Origin: Streptomyces violaceoruber
GTDB lineage: Bacteria; Actinomycetota; Actinomycetes; Streptomycetales; Streptomycetaceae
Direction: 5' to 3'
DNA: 64,000 nucleotides
Assembly: GCA_000720805.1 (NCBI GenBank)
Contig: JODI01000003.1
Span: 242,683-306,682 of the forward strand
A model generated the notes under the pieces. It was not told where the DNA came from and made no database searches. It saw only the letters and a list, made by a program, of their open reading frames with translations. Both the position numbers and the translations under genes were made by a program. Positions 43,452 through 52,950 of the stretch are shown piece by piece; the first letter of the stretch is position 1; each line of letters starts with the position of its first letter.

Positions 43452-43771
43452 CGGAACCTCCAAGATCACGGCAAGGCGACATCGGCACGGCGTGGAGACC
43501 ACCGTCGACCGCGTGGCTGGTCCCACGCGCGGCTGGTCCCATCCGATCGGGCTGTCGCGGCAACACTCACAACGACCGTTGTCCACAGCTCTAGCCGCGC
43601 GCGGCCCCACCTCATTCACGGGGCCCGGATTTTTCACTCCGCTGCCCTGGGCCGGGGACTGCACCACGAGACACGACCACCGCGCGGCCCAGCGACGGGC
43701 TTCCGCGGCGGTGTGCGGTCGCGAAGGTTCATCCCGACGAGCCGACGAGCCGACGAGCCGACGAGCCGACG
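43452..43771. promoter_or_regulatory. Upstream region of the ggpPS operon with direct repeats
   Basis: 320 bp without a gene. GGCTGGTCCCA occurs at 43515-43525 and 43531-43541 (TGGGACCAGCC on the coding strand), a 16-bp-spaced direct repeat 60-90 bp before the 69-codon gene, and a candidate activator or repressor site. An octamer tandem repeat closes the region at 43734-43771. Confidence 0.5.
43734..43771. repeat. Octamer tandem repeat CCGACGAG x4.75
   Basis: Four perfect CCGACGAG units and a partial fifth, ending exactly at the stop codon of the response-regulator gene. Confidence 0.95.
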
Positions 43772-44485
43772 TCAGTGACGCCCCCGCCCCACGGCCCCCC
43801 GCACCCACCGGTACACCAGCTCCGGCCGCCCCACCTGTCCGTACACCGGGGCCCGTTCCGCCCGCCCCGCCTCCACCAGGTGCTCCAGATAGCGGCGGGC
43901 CGTTATCCGGGAGATGCCCACGGCCTCCGCGATCCGGGCCGCCGTCAGGCCCTCCTGCGCGTCGCGCAGGGCGCCGGTGACGCGCTCCAGCGTCGGTCCG
44001 CTCAACCCCTTGGGCAACGCCGCCGGTCCCGGTGCCCGCAGCGTCGCCAGGGCTCTGTCCACCTCGTCCTGCCCGCTCGCCTCGCCGGCCGCCGCGTGGA
44101 ACTCGGCGTACCTGACCAGCCGGTCCCGCAGCGTCGCGAAGGTGAACGGCTTCAGTACGTACTGGACGACCCCCAGCGAGACCCCCTCCCGCACCACCGT
44201 CAGGTCCCGCGCCGACGTCACCGCTATGACGTCCGCCTGATGCCCCGCCGCTCGCAGCGAGCGTGCCAGTTGCAGGCCGTGCACGTCCGGCAGATGCAGG
44301 TCCAGCAGCAGCAGGTCCACCGGCGTACGTTCCAGCGCGCGCCGCGCCTCCGCACCGGTGTGCGCCTTGCCGACGGCCGTGAAGCCGGGGACCCGGTCGA
44401 CGTACATGACGTGGGCGTCGGCGGCGACCGGGTCGTCCTCCACCACCAGGACCCGGATGGCCGGCTGCTGCTCGCTCGTCGTCAT
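43772..44485 (-). CDS. CitB/DcuR-type response regulator
   Basis: 237 residues: receiver with VVEDDPVAA, phospho-Asp in DLLLLDLHLPDVHG (about residue 59) and Lys in YVLKPFTF, then a helix-turn-helix with LTAARIAEAVGISRITARRY. This is the standard partner of CitA/DcuS kinases and controls dicarboxylate or citrate uptake. It overlaps the kinase gene by 4 bp. The divergent-side gene dctA is the likely target. Confidence 0.94.
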   Translation of the reverse strand: MTTSEQQPAIRVLVVEDDPVAADAHVMYVDRVPGFTAVGKAHTGAEARRALERTPVDLLLLDLHLPDVHGLQLARSLRAAGHQADVIAVTSARDLTVVREGVSLGVVQYVLKPFTFATLRDRLVRYAEFHAAAGEASGQDEVDRALATLRAPGPAALPKGLSGPTLERVTGALRDAQEGLTAARIAEAVGISRITARRYLEHLVEAGRAERAPVYGQVGRPELVYRWVRGAVGRGRH

Positions 44486-46158
44486 GCCTCGCCTCCAGAA
44501 ACCGGGCCCGCCGGGACCGCGCCCTCGGACACCCGCTCGGTCTCGGCCCCGTCCCGCAACGGCAGCCGTACCTCGAACTCCGCCCCGCCGCCGTCGGCCT
44601 CCGCGACCGTGAGGGACCCCTCGTGCCGGTACACCGCCTGCCGTACGAGGGCCAGGCCGAGCCCGCGCCCGCCCGGCCCCGCCGGCTTCGTCGAGAAGCC
44701 CCGCTGGAACACCGCCTCGGCGTGCGCCGGGTCCACACCCGCCCCCGTGTCCGAGACGCGCAGGACCAGCCGGCCGTTCGCCTCGCCCTCGGTGTACGCG
44801 GTCACCGTCACCCTCCCGCGCAGGCTCCCCTGCGCCGCGTCCACCGCGTTGTCGATCAGGTTGCCGAGGATGGTGACCAGGTCGCGGGAGGACAGCGACT
44901 TCGGCAGCAGCCCGTCGTCGAGCCGGCTGTCCTCCGACACCACCAGCTCCACGCCCCGCTCGTTCGCCTGGGCCGTCTTGCCCAGCAACAGGGCCGCCAG
45001 CACCGGCTCGCTCACCGCCGCCACCACCTGGTCGGTGAGCGCCTGCGCCAGCTCCAGTTCGGCGGTGGCGAACTCCACCGCCTCCTCCGCGCGGTCCAGT
45101 TCGATCAGCGAGACGACCGTGTGGAGACGGTTCGCCGCCTCGTGCGCCTGTGAGCGCAGCGCCTGGGTGAAGCCGCGTTCCGAGTCCAACTCGCCCATGA
45201 GGGCTTGGAGTTCGGTGACATCGCGCAGGGTCACCACCGTCCCCCGGCGTTCGCCTCCCGACACCGGGGAGGTGTTGATCACCAGCACCCGGTCCGCCGT
45301 CAGATGCACCTCGTCCACCCGCGGCTCGGACGCCAGCAGCGCCCCGGTGAGGGGGGCGGGCAGGCCGAGTTCCGCGACCGAGCGGCCCACCACGTCCGCC
45401 TCCGAGGTCACGCCCAGCAGCTCCCGTCCGCCGTCGTTGATCAGCGCGACGCGGTACTGCCCGTCCAGCATCAGCAGTCCCTCCCGCACCGCGTGCAGTG
45501 CGGCCTGGTGGTAGTCGTGCATCCGGCTGAGCTCGCTCGCGTTCATGTTGTGGGTGTGACGGCGCAGGCGGGCGTTGATGACGTACGTGCCGATGGCGCC
45601 GAGCGTGAGCGCGCCGACCGGGACACCGAGCAGGGCCGTCAGCTGGTCCTGGACCCTCTCGGTGATCACCTTGACCCTGATGCCGGCGCTGACCAGGCCC
45701 ACGACCCTGCCGTTGTCCTCGATCGGGGTGACCGCGCGGACCGACGGGCCGAGGGTGCCCGCGTACGTCTCGGTGAACGTCCTGCCTTCCAGCGCGCCAC
45801 CGATGTGGCCGCGGAACTTCTGGCCGATCTGGTCCTCGACGGGGTGGGTCCAGCGGATGCGCCGCGGGTTCATGATCGTGATGAAGTCGACCTCGGTGTC
45901 GCGCATCACCTGCAACGCGTACGGCTGGAGCTCCGCCGAGGGGTCGGGGGTGCGGATCGCGGCCCGGACGGAGGGGGAATCAGCCACCGAGCGGGCCACC
46001 GCCGTGGCCTGGCGGGTGGCCGCCTCCTCGGCCTGGCTGCGGTCGCTGACGTACGTGAACAGCGCGTATCCGGCGACCACGACCGCTATCAGCACGGCCT
46101 GCATGGCGAAGAGCTGACCGGCCAGGCTGCGGGGAGTAGGGACACGGGGGGCGCGCAT
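44482..46158 (-). CDS. CitA/DcuS-type sensor histidine kinase
   Basis: 558 residues: TM1 (about 18-38), a periplasmic PAS-type sensor (about 39-185, VMRDTEVDFITIMNPRRIRW and VRAVTPIEDNGRVVGLVSAG), TM2 (about 195-215), a cytoplasmic PAS (about 235-330), a SpoOB-like H-box with SQAHEAANRLHTVVSL, and HATPase motifs NLIDNAVDAA and GRGLGLALV. Senses extracellular C4-dicarboxylates or citrate in the family. Divergent from the transporter gene by 177 bp. Confidence 0.94.
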   Translation of the reverse strand: MRAPRVPTPRSLAGQLFAMQAVLIAVVVAGYALFTYVSDRSQAEEAATRQATAVARSVADSPSVRAAIRTPDPSAELQPYALQVMRDTEVDFITIMNPRRIRWTHPVEDQIGQKFRGHIGGALEGRTFTETYAGTLGPSVRAVTPIEDNGRVVGLVSAGIRVKVITERVQDQLTALLGVPVGALTLGAIGTYVINARLRRHTHNMNASELSRMHDYHQAALHAVREGLLMLDGQYRVALINDGGRELLGVTSEADVVGRSVAELGLPAPLTGALLASEPRVDEVHLTADRVLVINTSPVSGGERRGTVVTLRDVTELQALMGELDSERGFTQALRSQAHEAANRLHTVVSLIELDRAEEAVEFATAELELAQALTDQVVAAVSEPVLAALLLGKTAQANERGVELVVSEDSRLDDGLLPKSLSSRDLVTILGNLIDNAVDAAQGSLRGRVTVTAYTEGEANGRLVLRVSDTGAGVDPAHAEAVFQRGFSTKPAGPGGRGLGLALVRQAVYRHEGSLTVAEADGGGAEFEVRLPLRDGAETERVSEGAVPAGPVSGGEA

Positions 46159-46335
46159 GCCGTCAGTCTGCCCCTTGGCTGATTGTGAACTAAATGAACG
46201 GAAGGGTGACCGCCCTCACACGACGGGAGATAGTCACCGCATCCCCCCATGCAGGACCCGCAGTAACCCCAGCCAGTTCGCCCGGACGTGAGCCGCACGC
46301 CGGTGATGCCGACGACGTCGTCAAGGAGGGCCACC

Positions 46336-47727
46336 GTGACCAGCGCAGCCCATACGGCACCTGCCGCACCCAAAGCCAAGCGGGACCGCACCCACTACCT
46401 CTACATCGCGGTGATCGTCGCGGTCGCCATCGGCATCGCCGTCGGTCTGGCCGCGCCCGATTTCGCGGTCGAGCTCAAGCCCATCGGTACGGGCTTCGTG
46501 AACCTGATCAAGATGATGATCTCACCGATCATCTTCTGCACGATCGTGCTGGGCATCGGCTCGGTGCGGAAGGCCGCCAAGGTCGGTGCGGTCGGCGGTA
46601 TCGCGCTGCTCTACTTCACGATCATGTCGTTGGTCGCGCTGGGCATCGGCCTGGTCGTCGGCAACATCCTGGAGCCGGGCACGGGCCTCGCGGTCACCGA
46701 CGCGATCAAGGACGCCGGTCACGCCCAGATCGACGGGGAGGCCAAGGACACCACCACCTTCCTGCTCGGCATCATCCCGACGACGATCGTCTCCGCCTTC
46801 ACCGAGGGCGAGGTGCTGCAGACCCTGCTGATCGCCCTGCTGGCCGGCTTCGCGCTGCAGGCCATGGGTCCGGCCGGACAGCCGGTCCTGCGCGGTGTCG
46901 AGCACATCCAGCGGCTCGTCTTCCGCATCCTCGCGATGGTGATGTGGGCCGCCCCGGTCGGCGCGTTCGGCGCCATGGCCGCCGTGGTCGGTTCCGCGGG
47001 CGTCGACGCGCTCAAGAGCCTCGCGGTCCTGATGCTCGGCTTCTACGTCACCTGTTTCCTGTTCGTCTTCATCGTGCTCGGCGTCATGCTGCGGGTGATC
47101 GCGGGACTGAACATCCTCACGCTCTTCAAGTACCTGGGCCGTGAGTTCCTGCTGATCCTGTCCACTTCGTCCTCGGAGTCGGCGCTGCCGCGGCTCATCG
47201 CGAAGATGGAGCACCTGGGCGTCAGCAAGCCGGTGGTCGGCATCACTGTCCCGACCGGCTACTCCTTCAACCTCGACGGCACCATGATCTACATGACCAT
47301 GGCGTCCCTGTTCATCGCCGACGCCATGGGTACGCCGATGTCGATCGGCGAGCAGATCCCGCTGCTGCTCTTCCTGTTCGTCGCCTCCAAGGGCGCGGCC
47401 GGTGTCACCGGCGCCGGCATGGCGACCCTGGCCGGTGGCCTGCAGTCGCACAAGCCCGCCCTGGTGGACGGCATCGGCCTGATCGTCGGCATCGACCGCT
47501 TCATGAGTGAGGCGCGCGCCCTGACCAACTTCGCGGGCAACGCCGTCGCCACGGTCCTGATCGGCACCTGGACCAAGGAGATCGACCGCGAGCGCGTCGA
47601 CCAGGTGCTCGCCGGCCAGATCCCCTTCGACGAGACGACCCTCCTCGACGACGGCCACGACGACGGCCACGACACCCGCGCCGAACTCCCCGAACAGGGC
47701 GGCGAGAAGGAACTGGCCAAGGCCTGA
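46336..47727 (+). CDS. dctA: C4-dicarboxylate:cation symporter (DctA/DAACS family)
   Basis: 463 residues with eight-plus membrane segments and the family signatures STSSSESALPRLIAKME (re-entrant serine-rich loop), TVPTGYSFNLDGTMIYMTMA and RFMSEARALTNFAGNAVAT. Imports succinate, fumarate or malate with cations. GTG 46336 follows AAGGAGG at ideal distance; the frame extends 16 codons further without a ribosome site. Probably activated by the adjacent CitA/CitB-type pair. The C-terminus is Asp/His-rich (DDGHDDGHD). Confidence 0.93.
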   Translation: MTSAAHTAPAAPKAKRDRTHYLYIAVIVAVAIGIAVGLAAPDFAVELKPIGTGFVNLIKMMISPIIFCTIVLGIGSVRKAAKVGAVGGIALLYFTIMSLVALGIGLVVGNILEPGTGLAVTDAIKDAGHAQIDGEAKDTTTFLLGIIPTTIVSAFTEGEVLQTLLIALLAGFALQAMGPAGQPVLRGVEHIQRLVFRILAMVMWAAPVGAFGAMAAVVGSAGVDALKSLAVLMLGFYVTCFLFVFIVLGVMLRVIAGLNILTLFKYLGREFLLILSTSSSESALPRLIAKMEHLGVSKPVVGITVPTGYSFNLDGTMIYMTMASLFIADAMGTPMSIGEQIPLLLFLFVASKGAAGVTGAGMATLAGGLQSHKPALVDGIGLIVGIDRFMSEARALTNFAGNAVATVLIGTWTKEIDRERVDQVLAGQIPFDETTLLDDGHDDGHDTRAELPEQGGEKELAKA

Positions 47728-48293
47728 CGGCCTCGCCCCCGACCGGCAAGCACTCCCGGCCGGGCCGGGCCCGGAGCCTGAACCCGGGCTCGTCCCGGCC
47801 GGGGCCGGCTTCTGAGGGCCTCGTGTCCTGCGTGTGGCGGGCGGTGCCCGGCCGGGTCGGCGGGCGCCTCGCCCCCGACCGGCAGGCGTTTCCGGCCGGG
47901 CCGGGCCCGGAGCCTGAACCCGGGCTCGTCCCGGCCGGGCCGGGAGCCTGAAGCCGGGCTCGTCCCGCCGGGTCTGGTGTCTGGGGGGCTCGTGCCTTGC
48001 GTGTGGCGGGCGGTGCCCGGCCGGGTCGGCAGGCGCCTCGCCCCCGACCGGCAGGCGTTTCCGGCCGGGCCGGGCACGGAGCCTGAACCCGGGTTCGTCC
48101 CGCCGGGTCGGCAGGCGCTTCGCGTCCAGTCGGGCCAGCGGATGCCTCGCGTCCAGCAGGGCCAGCGGGTGCCTCGCGTCCGGCCGGCAGGCGCTCCCAG
48201 CCGGCCGGGCCCGGAGCCTGAACCCGGGCCCGGTCCGTCGACTCCGGGCGGCTGAGTGCTCCCCCGTGTCTCAGCCGCCCGGTCCACCTTTCC
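47728..48293. repeat. Direct-repeat region, 169-bp unit
   Basis: 566 bp with no gene between convergent dctA and the TetR gene. A 169-bp unit beginning GTGTCCTGCGTGTGGCGGGC (47823) is repeated from 47992, with a partial copy from 47731 and degraded copies to about 48230. Each carries CGGAGCCTGAACCCGGG. A smaller unit GCCTCGCGTCCAGCAGGGCC-like repeats near 48115-48180. Very GC-rich and able to fold. Confidence 0.85.
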
Positions 48294-48908
48294 TCACGCC
48301 AGTTGCGCCACCAGGTCGGTGGCCACGGAGGCGGGCACGCCCGCCGCGGTCAGTACGGTGACCGCGGCCGAGCGGCCCGCCTCCTCCGCGTTCAGCAGGC
48401 CGTCGTTCACCGCCTCCATCAGCGCGATCAGCGTCTGCTCGTGCACGTACGCCAGCGCCGGCGCCGGCAGCGGTGAGGCGAAGACGCCCTCCTCCAGCCC
48501 CCGGCGCAGCAGTTCGACACTGGCCTGCCGGACCGGGGTGAGCCGGTCGCGGATGCCTTGCATGGTCACGCTGCGCTGAGCGAGCGCGACCAGGATGCGA
48601 TAACGGTCGGCGACCTCCCAGACCGCCAGCACCGAGCGGGCCACCGCCTCCGCCGGGTCCTCCACGTCGTCCCGGCCCGCCGCGTGCGCCGCCGCCACCG
48701 ACTCCACGGCACCGTCGACGAGCGTGCCGACCAGCGCCTCACGGCTGGGGAAGTGGCCGTACACGGTCCGTCGTACGACCCCCGCCGCGCGGGCGATCTG
48801 GTCCATGGACGCGTCGGGGTCGCGCAGCAGCTCGGCGAGGGCGACGTCGAGGATGCGGCGCCGGTTTGCGTCCGCGCGACCGGTGATACCCGTGCTCATG
48901 GCTGCCAT
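48294..48908 (-). CDS. TetR/AcrR-family regulator
   Basis: 204 residues: RRRILDVALAELLRDPDASM, helix-turn-helix MDQIARAAGVVRRTVYGHFPS, and a TetR_C domain. ATG 48908 (MAAMSTG) has GGGG at suitable spacing; ATG 48899 is an alternative. Divergent from a DHA2 exporter gene, with three palindromic/direct-repeat sites in the 172-bp gap, the classic self-regulating drug-efflux layout. Confidence 0.93.
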   Translation of the reverse strand: MAAMSTGITGRADANRRRILDVALAELLRDPDASMDQIARAAGVVRRTVYGHFPSREALVGTLVDGAVESVAAAHAAGRDDVEDPAEAVARSVLAVWEVADRYRILVALAQRSVTMQGIRDRLTPVRQASVELLRRGLEEGVFASPLPAPALAYVHEQTLIALMEAVNDGLLNAEEAGRSAAVTVLTAAGVPASVATDLVAQLA

Positions 48909-48967
48909 TCTGCACACCCCTGGACGGGTACTCGCGCTTCCTCCATCAGGGCTTCACCTCCTCTATT

Positions 48968-49030
48968 TGCACAGAGCTGTGCAGTAGTCGTACATTGCAC
49001 ATGGTTGAGCAATTGCACAGCATTGAGCAA
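48968..49030. promoter_or_regulatory. TetR operator cluster between TetR and DHA2 exporter genes
   Basis: TGCACAG-AG-CTGTGCA (48968-48983) is a perfect 7-bp-arm palindrome. TTGCACA-TGG-TTGAGCAA (48995-49012) and TTGCACA-GCA-TTGAGCAA (49013-49030) are head-to-tail 18-bp copies, each an imperfect palindrome. They sit where promoters of both divergent genes must lie. Confidence 0.75.
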
Positions 49031-49080
49031 ACGACGTACCCACTCTGCTCCGCACTCTGCGAGGAAGGCGATCTGCGCCC

Positions 49081-50780
49081 ATGCGACTCGTCATGAACGA
49101 ACCGGTCGAAAGGATGGACCACCCCTACGCCCGGCGCTGGTGGGCACTTCTGGTCCTGTGCCTGAGCCTGCTGATCATCGTGATGGCGAACACGGCACTG
49201 ACCGTCGCCGCGCCCGACATGACCCGCGACCTGGGCCTGTCCAGCGCCGACCTGCAGTGGGTCATCGACGGCTACACCGTCCCGTACGCGGCGCTGATGC
49301 TGCTGCTCGGCGCGATCGGCGACAAGTACAGCCGGCGCGGCGCCCTCATCCTCGGGCTGTTCGTCTTCGGGTCGGGGGCCGTCGCCGGATCCCTCGTCGA
49401 CAGCTCCACCGGGGTCATCGCGGCCCGCGCGGTGATGGGCGTCGGCGCGGCCATGATCATGCCCGCGACGCTCTCCCTGCTCGCCGCCACCTTCCCGCGC
49501 GCCGAACGCGCCAAGGCGATCACGCTGTGGACCGCGACCGCGGGCCTGGCGATCGCGGCCGGACCGCTGCTCGCGGGTGCGCTCCTCGAGCACCACAGCT
49601 GGACCTCCACGTTCCTGATCAACGTCCCCGTCGCCGCCCTCGCCGTCGTCGGCGCGCTGGTACTCGTGCCGCCGTCCAAGGCCCACGACAAGGGCCGGAT
49701 CGACTACGTCGGCGGGCTGCTGTCCGTCGTCTGGATCGGCTCGCTGGTCTACATGATCATCGAGGGGCCGCACTTCGGCTGGGGCGTCAAGGCGATCACC
49801 GCCGCGGTCGTCGCGGGCGTCGGACTCACGCTGTTCGTGGTGTGGGAGCTGCACCACCCGCGCCCGGTCGTGGACGTACGGCGCTTCACCGACCGCCGGT
49901 TCGCGGGCTCCAACCTCGCCGTGGCCCTGTTCTCCTCGCCGTCTTCGGCGCCTTCTACTACCTCACGCAGCACCTCCAGTTCGTCCTCGGCTACAGCGCC
50001 CTTCAGACCGGACTGCGCATGCTGCCGCTGGCCGGCGCGGTCTTCGTCGGCTCGGCCCTCACCGGGTACCTGACGCCGAAGGTCGGTATGAAGTGGACCG
50101 TCACCGCGGGCATGGTCGGCGGCACGGCGGCCCTCGTGCTGCTCACCCGGGTCGACGCGGGTTCGTCGTACGGCGATCTCGTCGCCCCGCTCGCCATCCT
50201 GGGCCTCGCGATCGGGCTCGCCCTCTCGCCCTGCACGGACGCGATCATGGGCGCCTTCCCCGAGTCCGAACTGGGCGTCGGCGGCGCGGTGAACGACACC
50301 TCGCTGGAACTCGGCGGCTCGCTCGGCATCGCGATCCTCGGTTCGCTGTTGGCGACGTCGTACTCCGGCCACCTCACCGACGCCACCGCCGGCAGCAAGC
50401 TCCCCGCCTCGGCCCTGACCACCGCCCAGGACTCGGTTGGCGCGGGGTACGGGGTCGCGCAAGGCATCTCCGAGCAGGCCCGGAAGGCCGCCGCGCAGGC
50501 AGCCAGGGCCACCGACCCGCAGCAGGCGGCCCAGCTGAAGGGCCAGGCCGACCAGCTCGCCCGGGGTGCCCGGCAGATGGCCGACGCGGTCGGCTCCTCC
50601 TTCTCCGACGCGGTCGCCCACACCAGCCTGATCGGCGCGGTGATCCTGGGCGTCGGCACGGTGGTCGTCGCGCTGCTGCTCCCGCGCGGCAAGGCGACCG
50701 AGCCGGTCGAACAGCCGGCAGCGGAGAAGGAAAGGGAGAAGGAGAAGGTGGAGGAGAGGGAGACGGCCTCCGCCCGTTGA
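49081..50780 (+). pseudogene. DHA2 (EmrB/QacA-like) MFS exporter with a single-base frameshift
   Basis: The first 285 residues or so read as a DHA2 drug exporter (ALTVAAPDMTRDLGLSSADL, GDKYSRRGALILGLFVFG, ARAVMGVGAAMIMPATLSLL). At about 49930 the sequence GCCCTGTTCTCCTCGCC lacks one base; the downstream frame then continues correctly (AVFGAFYYLTQHLQFVLGYS) to 50780 with the remaining helices and a Lys/Glu-rich tail. Restoring one C gives an intact protein of about 566 aa. Either a recent inactivation or a sequencing error. Confidence 0.85.
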
Positions 50781-50862
50781 CTCACCGGACTCTTACCCGG
50801 CCCCACTAGCCTGCCGCACCGGACCGACCGGTGCGGCAGGCACATGCGGAGGCACGCGGGGG

Positions 50863-51639
50863 ATGAAGATCGACTGGGACCGGCGGACCTGCGCTCGGCG
50901 CGGGCACGTCACGTACGCGCCGGACGAACCCGCGCTGCGGGAGCGCCTGCACGCCGAGACCGCCCTGGGCGTGGCCTGGCGCTGTCTGCGCTGCGGTGAC
51001 TTCGCCCTCGGCGACCCGCACGGCTCCGGGCCGGCCGCCCGGGCCCCGCTCGTCCCGCGCGGCACAGTGCTGCGCGACCTGTTCATCCTGCGCTTCCTGG
51101 CCATCGAGCGGGCCGTGCGCGGGGTGTTCATCGTCCTGGTCGCGGTGGCGGTGTGGAGGTTCAGCAACTCCCAGGACGCGGTCCGCCGGCTCTTCGACGA
51201 GTACCTGGACGTCTTCCGCCCCGTCTTCCGGCACTTCCACTACGACCTCGACCACTCCCCGGTGGTCGGCACCCTGCAGAAGACCTTCGGCTACCGGCAC
51301 TCCACCCTGCTGCTGGTGGCGGTCCTGCTGCTGGCCTACGCGCTGATCGAACTCGTCGAGGCGGTCGGCCTCTGGTACGCCAGACGCTGGGCGGAGTACC
51401 TGACCGTCGTCGCCACCGCCGCGTTCCTCCCCCTGGAGATCTACGAACTCACCGAGCACATCAGCGGGTTGAAGATCGCCACACTGGTCCTCAACGTCCT
51501 CGCAGTCGTCTACATCGCCCTCGCCAAGCGCCTGTTCGGCCTGCGGGGCGGCCATCGCGCCTTCGAGGAGGAGCGGCACAGTGCCTCACTTCTCGAAGTG
51601 GAGGTGGCCGCCGAGGCGGGCGTTGAGGCGCTAGGTTGA
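50863..51639 (+). CDS. DUF2127 membrane protein
   Basis: 258 residues. The N-terminal soluble part has a Cys/His set (CARRGH, CLRCGDFALGDPHG) like a small metal site, followed by four hydrophobic segments (about 75-240, RFLAIERAVRGVFIVLVAVA and LLLVAVLLLAYALIELVEAV) typical of DUF2127. Function unknown. ATG 50863 follows a G-rich stretch. Stand-alone. Confidence 0.85.
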   Translation: MKIDWDRRTCARRGHVTYAPDEPALRERLHAETALGVAWRCLRCGDFALGDPHGSGPAARAPLVPRGTVLRDLFILRFLAIERAVRGVFIVLVAVAVWRFSNSQDAVRRLFDEYLDVFRPVFRHFHYDLDHSPVVGTLQKTFGYRHSTLLLVAVLLLAYALIELVEAVGLWYARRWAEYLTVVATAAFLPLEIYELTEHISGLKIATLVLNVLAVVYIALAKRLFGLRGGHRAFEEERHSASLLEVEVAAEAGVEALG

Positions 51640-51674
51640 CCGCGAACATTCAGAGATAAAAAACGACCAATAGG

Positions 51675-52754
51675 GTGATGCACTTGCGTAAAGATTCCCA
51701 AAGCGGTGAAGTGAATGGCGTAAGTCGCCGCACGCTCCTCCGGACTGGCACAGGGATGGCTGCCGTCGCCGCGAGCGGCGGCCTTTCCTTGTTCTCGGCT
51801 CAGACGGCGAACGCGACCGTCGCCACGTCGCAGCACTTCGTGTTCGGCGGGGACGGTGACAATCCCGTCTGGCGAAAGACACTTCACCAGCCCTACTGGG
51901 CGATGCAGTCCTTCGCCTACGACCACGTCTACGGGCACATCTACTTCGTGCAGACCAAGGTCGGGAGCACGAACGGTGACCTCTGGATGACCCGGACCGA
52001 CCTGGCGGGCAATGTACTGGGAGCCATGGCGATCCACGGGTTCGACCATGGTTCGTCGATGGGGATCGAGCCGGACACGTCCGGATCTCCGTACGTGTGG
52101 CTCGCGGGCGACTGGGAGAGCCTGTCCGCCGGGACGTCCCCCAACAGTCACAAGATCGCCCGCTTCAAGTACAGCGACGGGGGCGACCTCGACTACTTCG
52201 ATCACCCGGGTCAGTACCTGCGAGAATTCCCGATCGGCCTCTCCGACTTCGTGGACTGCCCGCGACCGGCGATCGACCCTTACACGAACCGGTTGCTCAT
52301 CCGGTACATGGGCACCACGAGTCCGTGGCGCGTCGCACTCTTCGACCTCGCCGCCGTCCTGAACGCGGGCATCAGTGACAGCACCCCCTGCCTCACCAAA
52401 CGCGCCCTCCCGACCAACGCCCAACTCGGTATCGCCGACTCCGCCTCTTTCCAGGGCATCACCTCATACGGCCAGTTCGCCTACTGCTCCTTCGGCGGCC
52501 CGCCCCCGACGCCCGCGGACGCGAACCCGCCGTCCTACCTGGTCCGTCTCGACATGAACAAGACCGGCGCTACGTTCGAGGAGGTGTTCCAGACGACAGC
52601 GGGGAACTCCCTGCCCGGCCGCGAACCTCAGGGAATGGCGATCTGGCGATCGCCGAGCGGCCCGCGGCTCGCATTCGGCTTCTCCGACAAGATCAGTGGC
52701 AGTCCTGACCAGTTCGAGGCGAGCGTCTTCTACAAGAGTGAACTCACGTCGTAG
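51675..52754 (+). CDS. Tat-exported beta-propeller-like protein (TagC/P68-RBP-like)
   Basis: 359 residues with a twin-arginine signal SRRTLLRTGTGMAAVAASGG and cleavage expected after TANA (about residue 49). The mature part is rich in short beta repeats with Trp/Tyr (NPVWRKTLHQPYWAMQSFAY, GSSMGIEPDTSGSPYVWLAG, PREPQGMAIW-type segments), resembling phage P68 receptor-binding/TagC propellers that bind or process teichoic acids. That family call is from pattern memory and is moderate. The Shine-Dalgarno region is AT-rich and unusual for this genome. Confidence 0.6.
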   Translation: MMHLRKDSQSGEVNGVSRRTLLRTGTGMAAVAASGGLSLFSAQTANATVATSQHFVFGGDGDNPVWRKTLHQPYWAMQSFAYDHVYGHIYFVQTKVGSTNGDLWMTRTDLAGNVLGAMAIHGFDHGSSMGIEPDTSGSPYVWLAGDWESLSAGTSPNSHKIARFKYSDGGDLDYFDHPGQYLREFPIGLSDFVDCPRPAIDPYTNRLLIRYMGTTSPWRVALFDLAAVLNAGISDSTPCLTKRALPTNAQLGIADSASFQGITSYGQFAYCSFGGPPPTPADANPPSYLVRLDMNKTGATFEEVFQTTAGNSLPGREPQGMAIWRSPSGPRLAFGFSDKISGSPDQFEASVFYKSELTS

Positions 52755-52860
52755 GTCACGAGTGTGAAGCACGTACCCCCTGCCTGCTGACCAGCCGAGA
52801 CGTCGCCCTGCACCCGGCGTGGGCCACGGGTACGGCCGTGTACGGGAAGACGGGACCGGC

Positions 52861-52880
52861 CGTGCGGGGCAACCCGCACG
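52861..52880. terminator. Short hairpin terminator
   Basis: CGTGCGGG-GCAA-CCCGCACG, a perfect 8-bp stem with a GCAA tetraloop (GNRA type), 107 bp after the Tat-protein stop. Confidence 0.6.
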
Positions 52881-52912
52881 GCGGTTCCCCTGCTGCCACG
52901 GCAATGACGCTC

Positions 52913-52943
52913 TTGCCTTGACCTCGGCGTCAAGCCTTACGGT
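52913..52943 (+). promoter_or_regulatory. MerR-type promoter/operator of the merR-trx operon
   Basis: TTGCCT (52913-52918) and TACGGT (52938-52943) are separated by 19 bp, the long spacer of MerR-controlled promoters. Within it lies the palindrome CTTGAC-CTCGGC-GTCAAG (52917-52934). The regulator's own ATG is 7 bp beyond the -10, so the mRNA is probably leaderless and autoregulated. Confidence 0.7.
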
Positions 52944-52950
52944 CGTGGAC

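Noticed and set aside
43242..44738. A 498-residue minus-strand protein over the response regulator
   Set aside because: Most of it is off-frame shadow of the regulator; only the last 69 codons, which have their own GTG and GGAGG, look real.
47728..48293. A CRISPR array
   Set aside because: Units are 169 bp, only two to three copies, with no short constant repeats and unique spacers and no cas genes.
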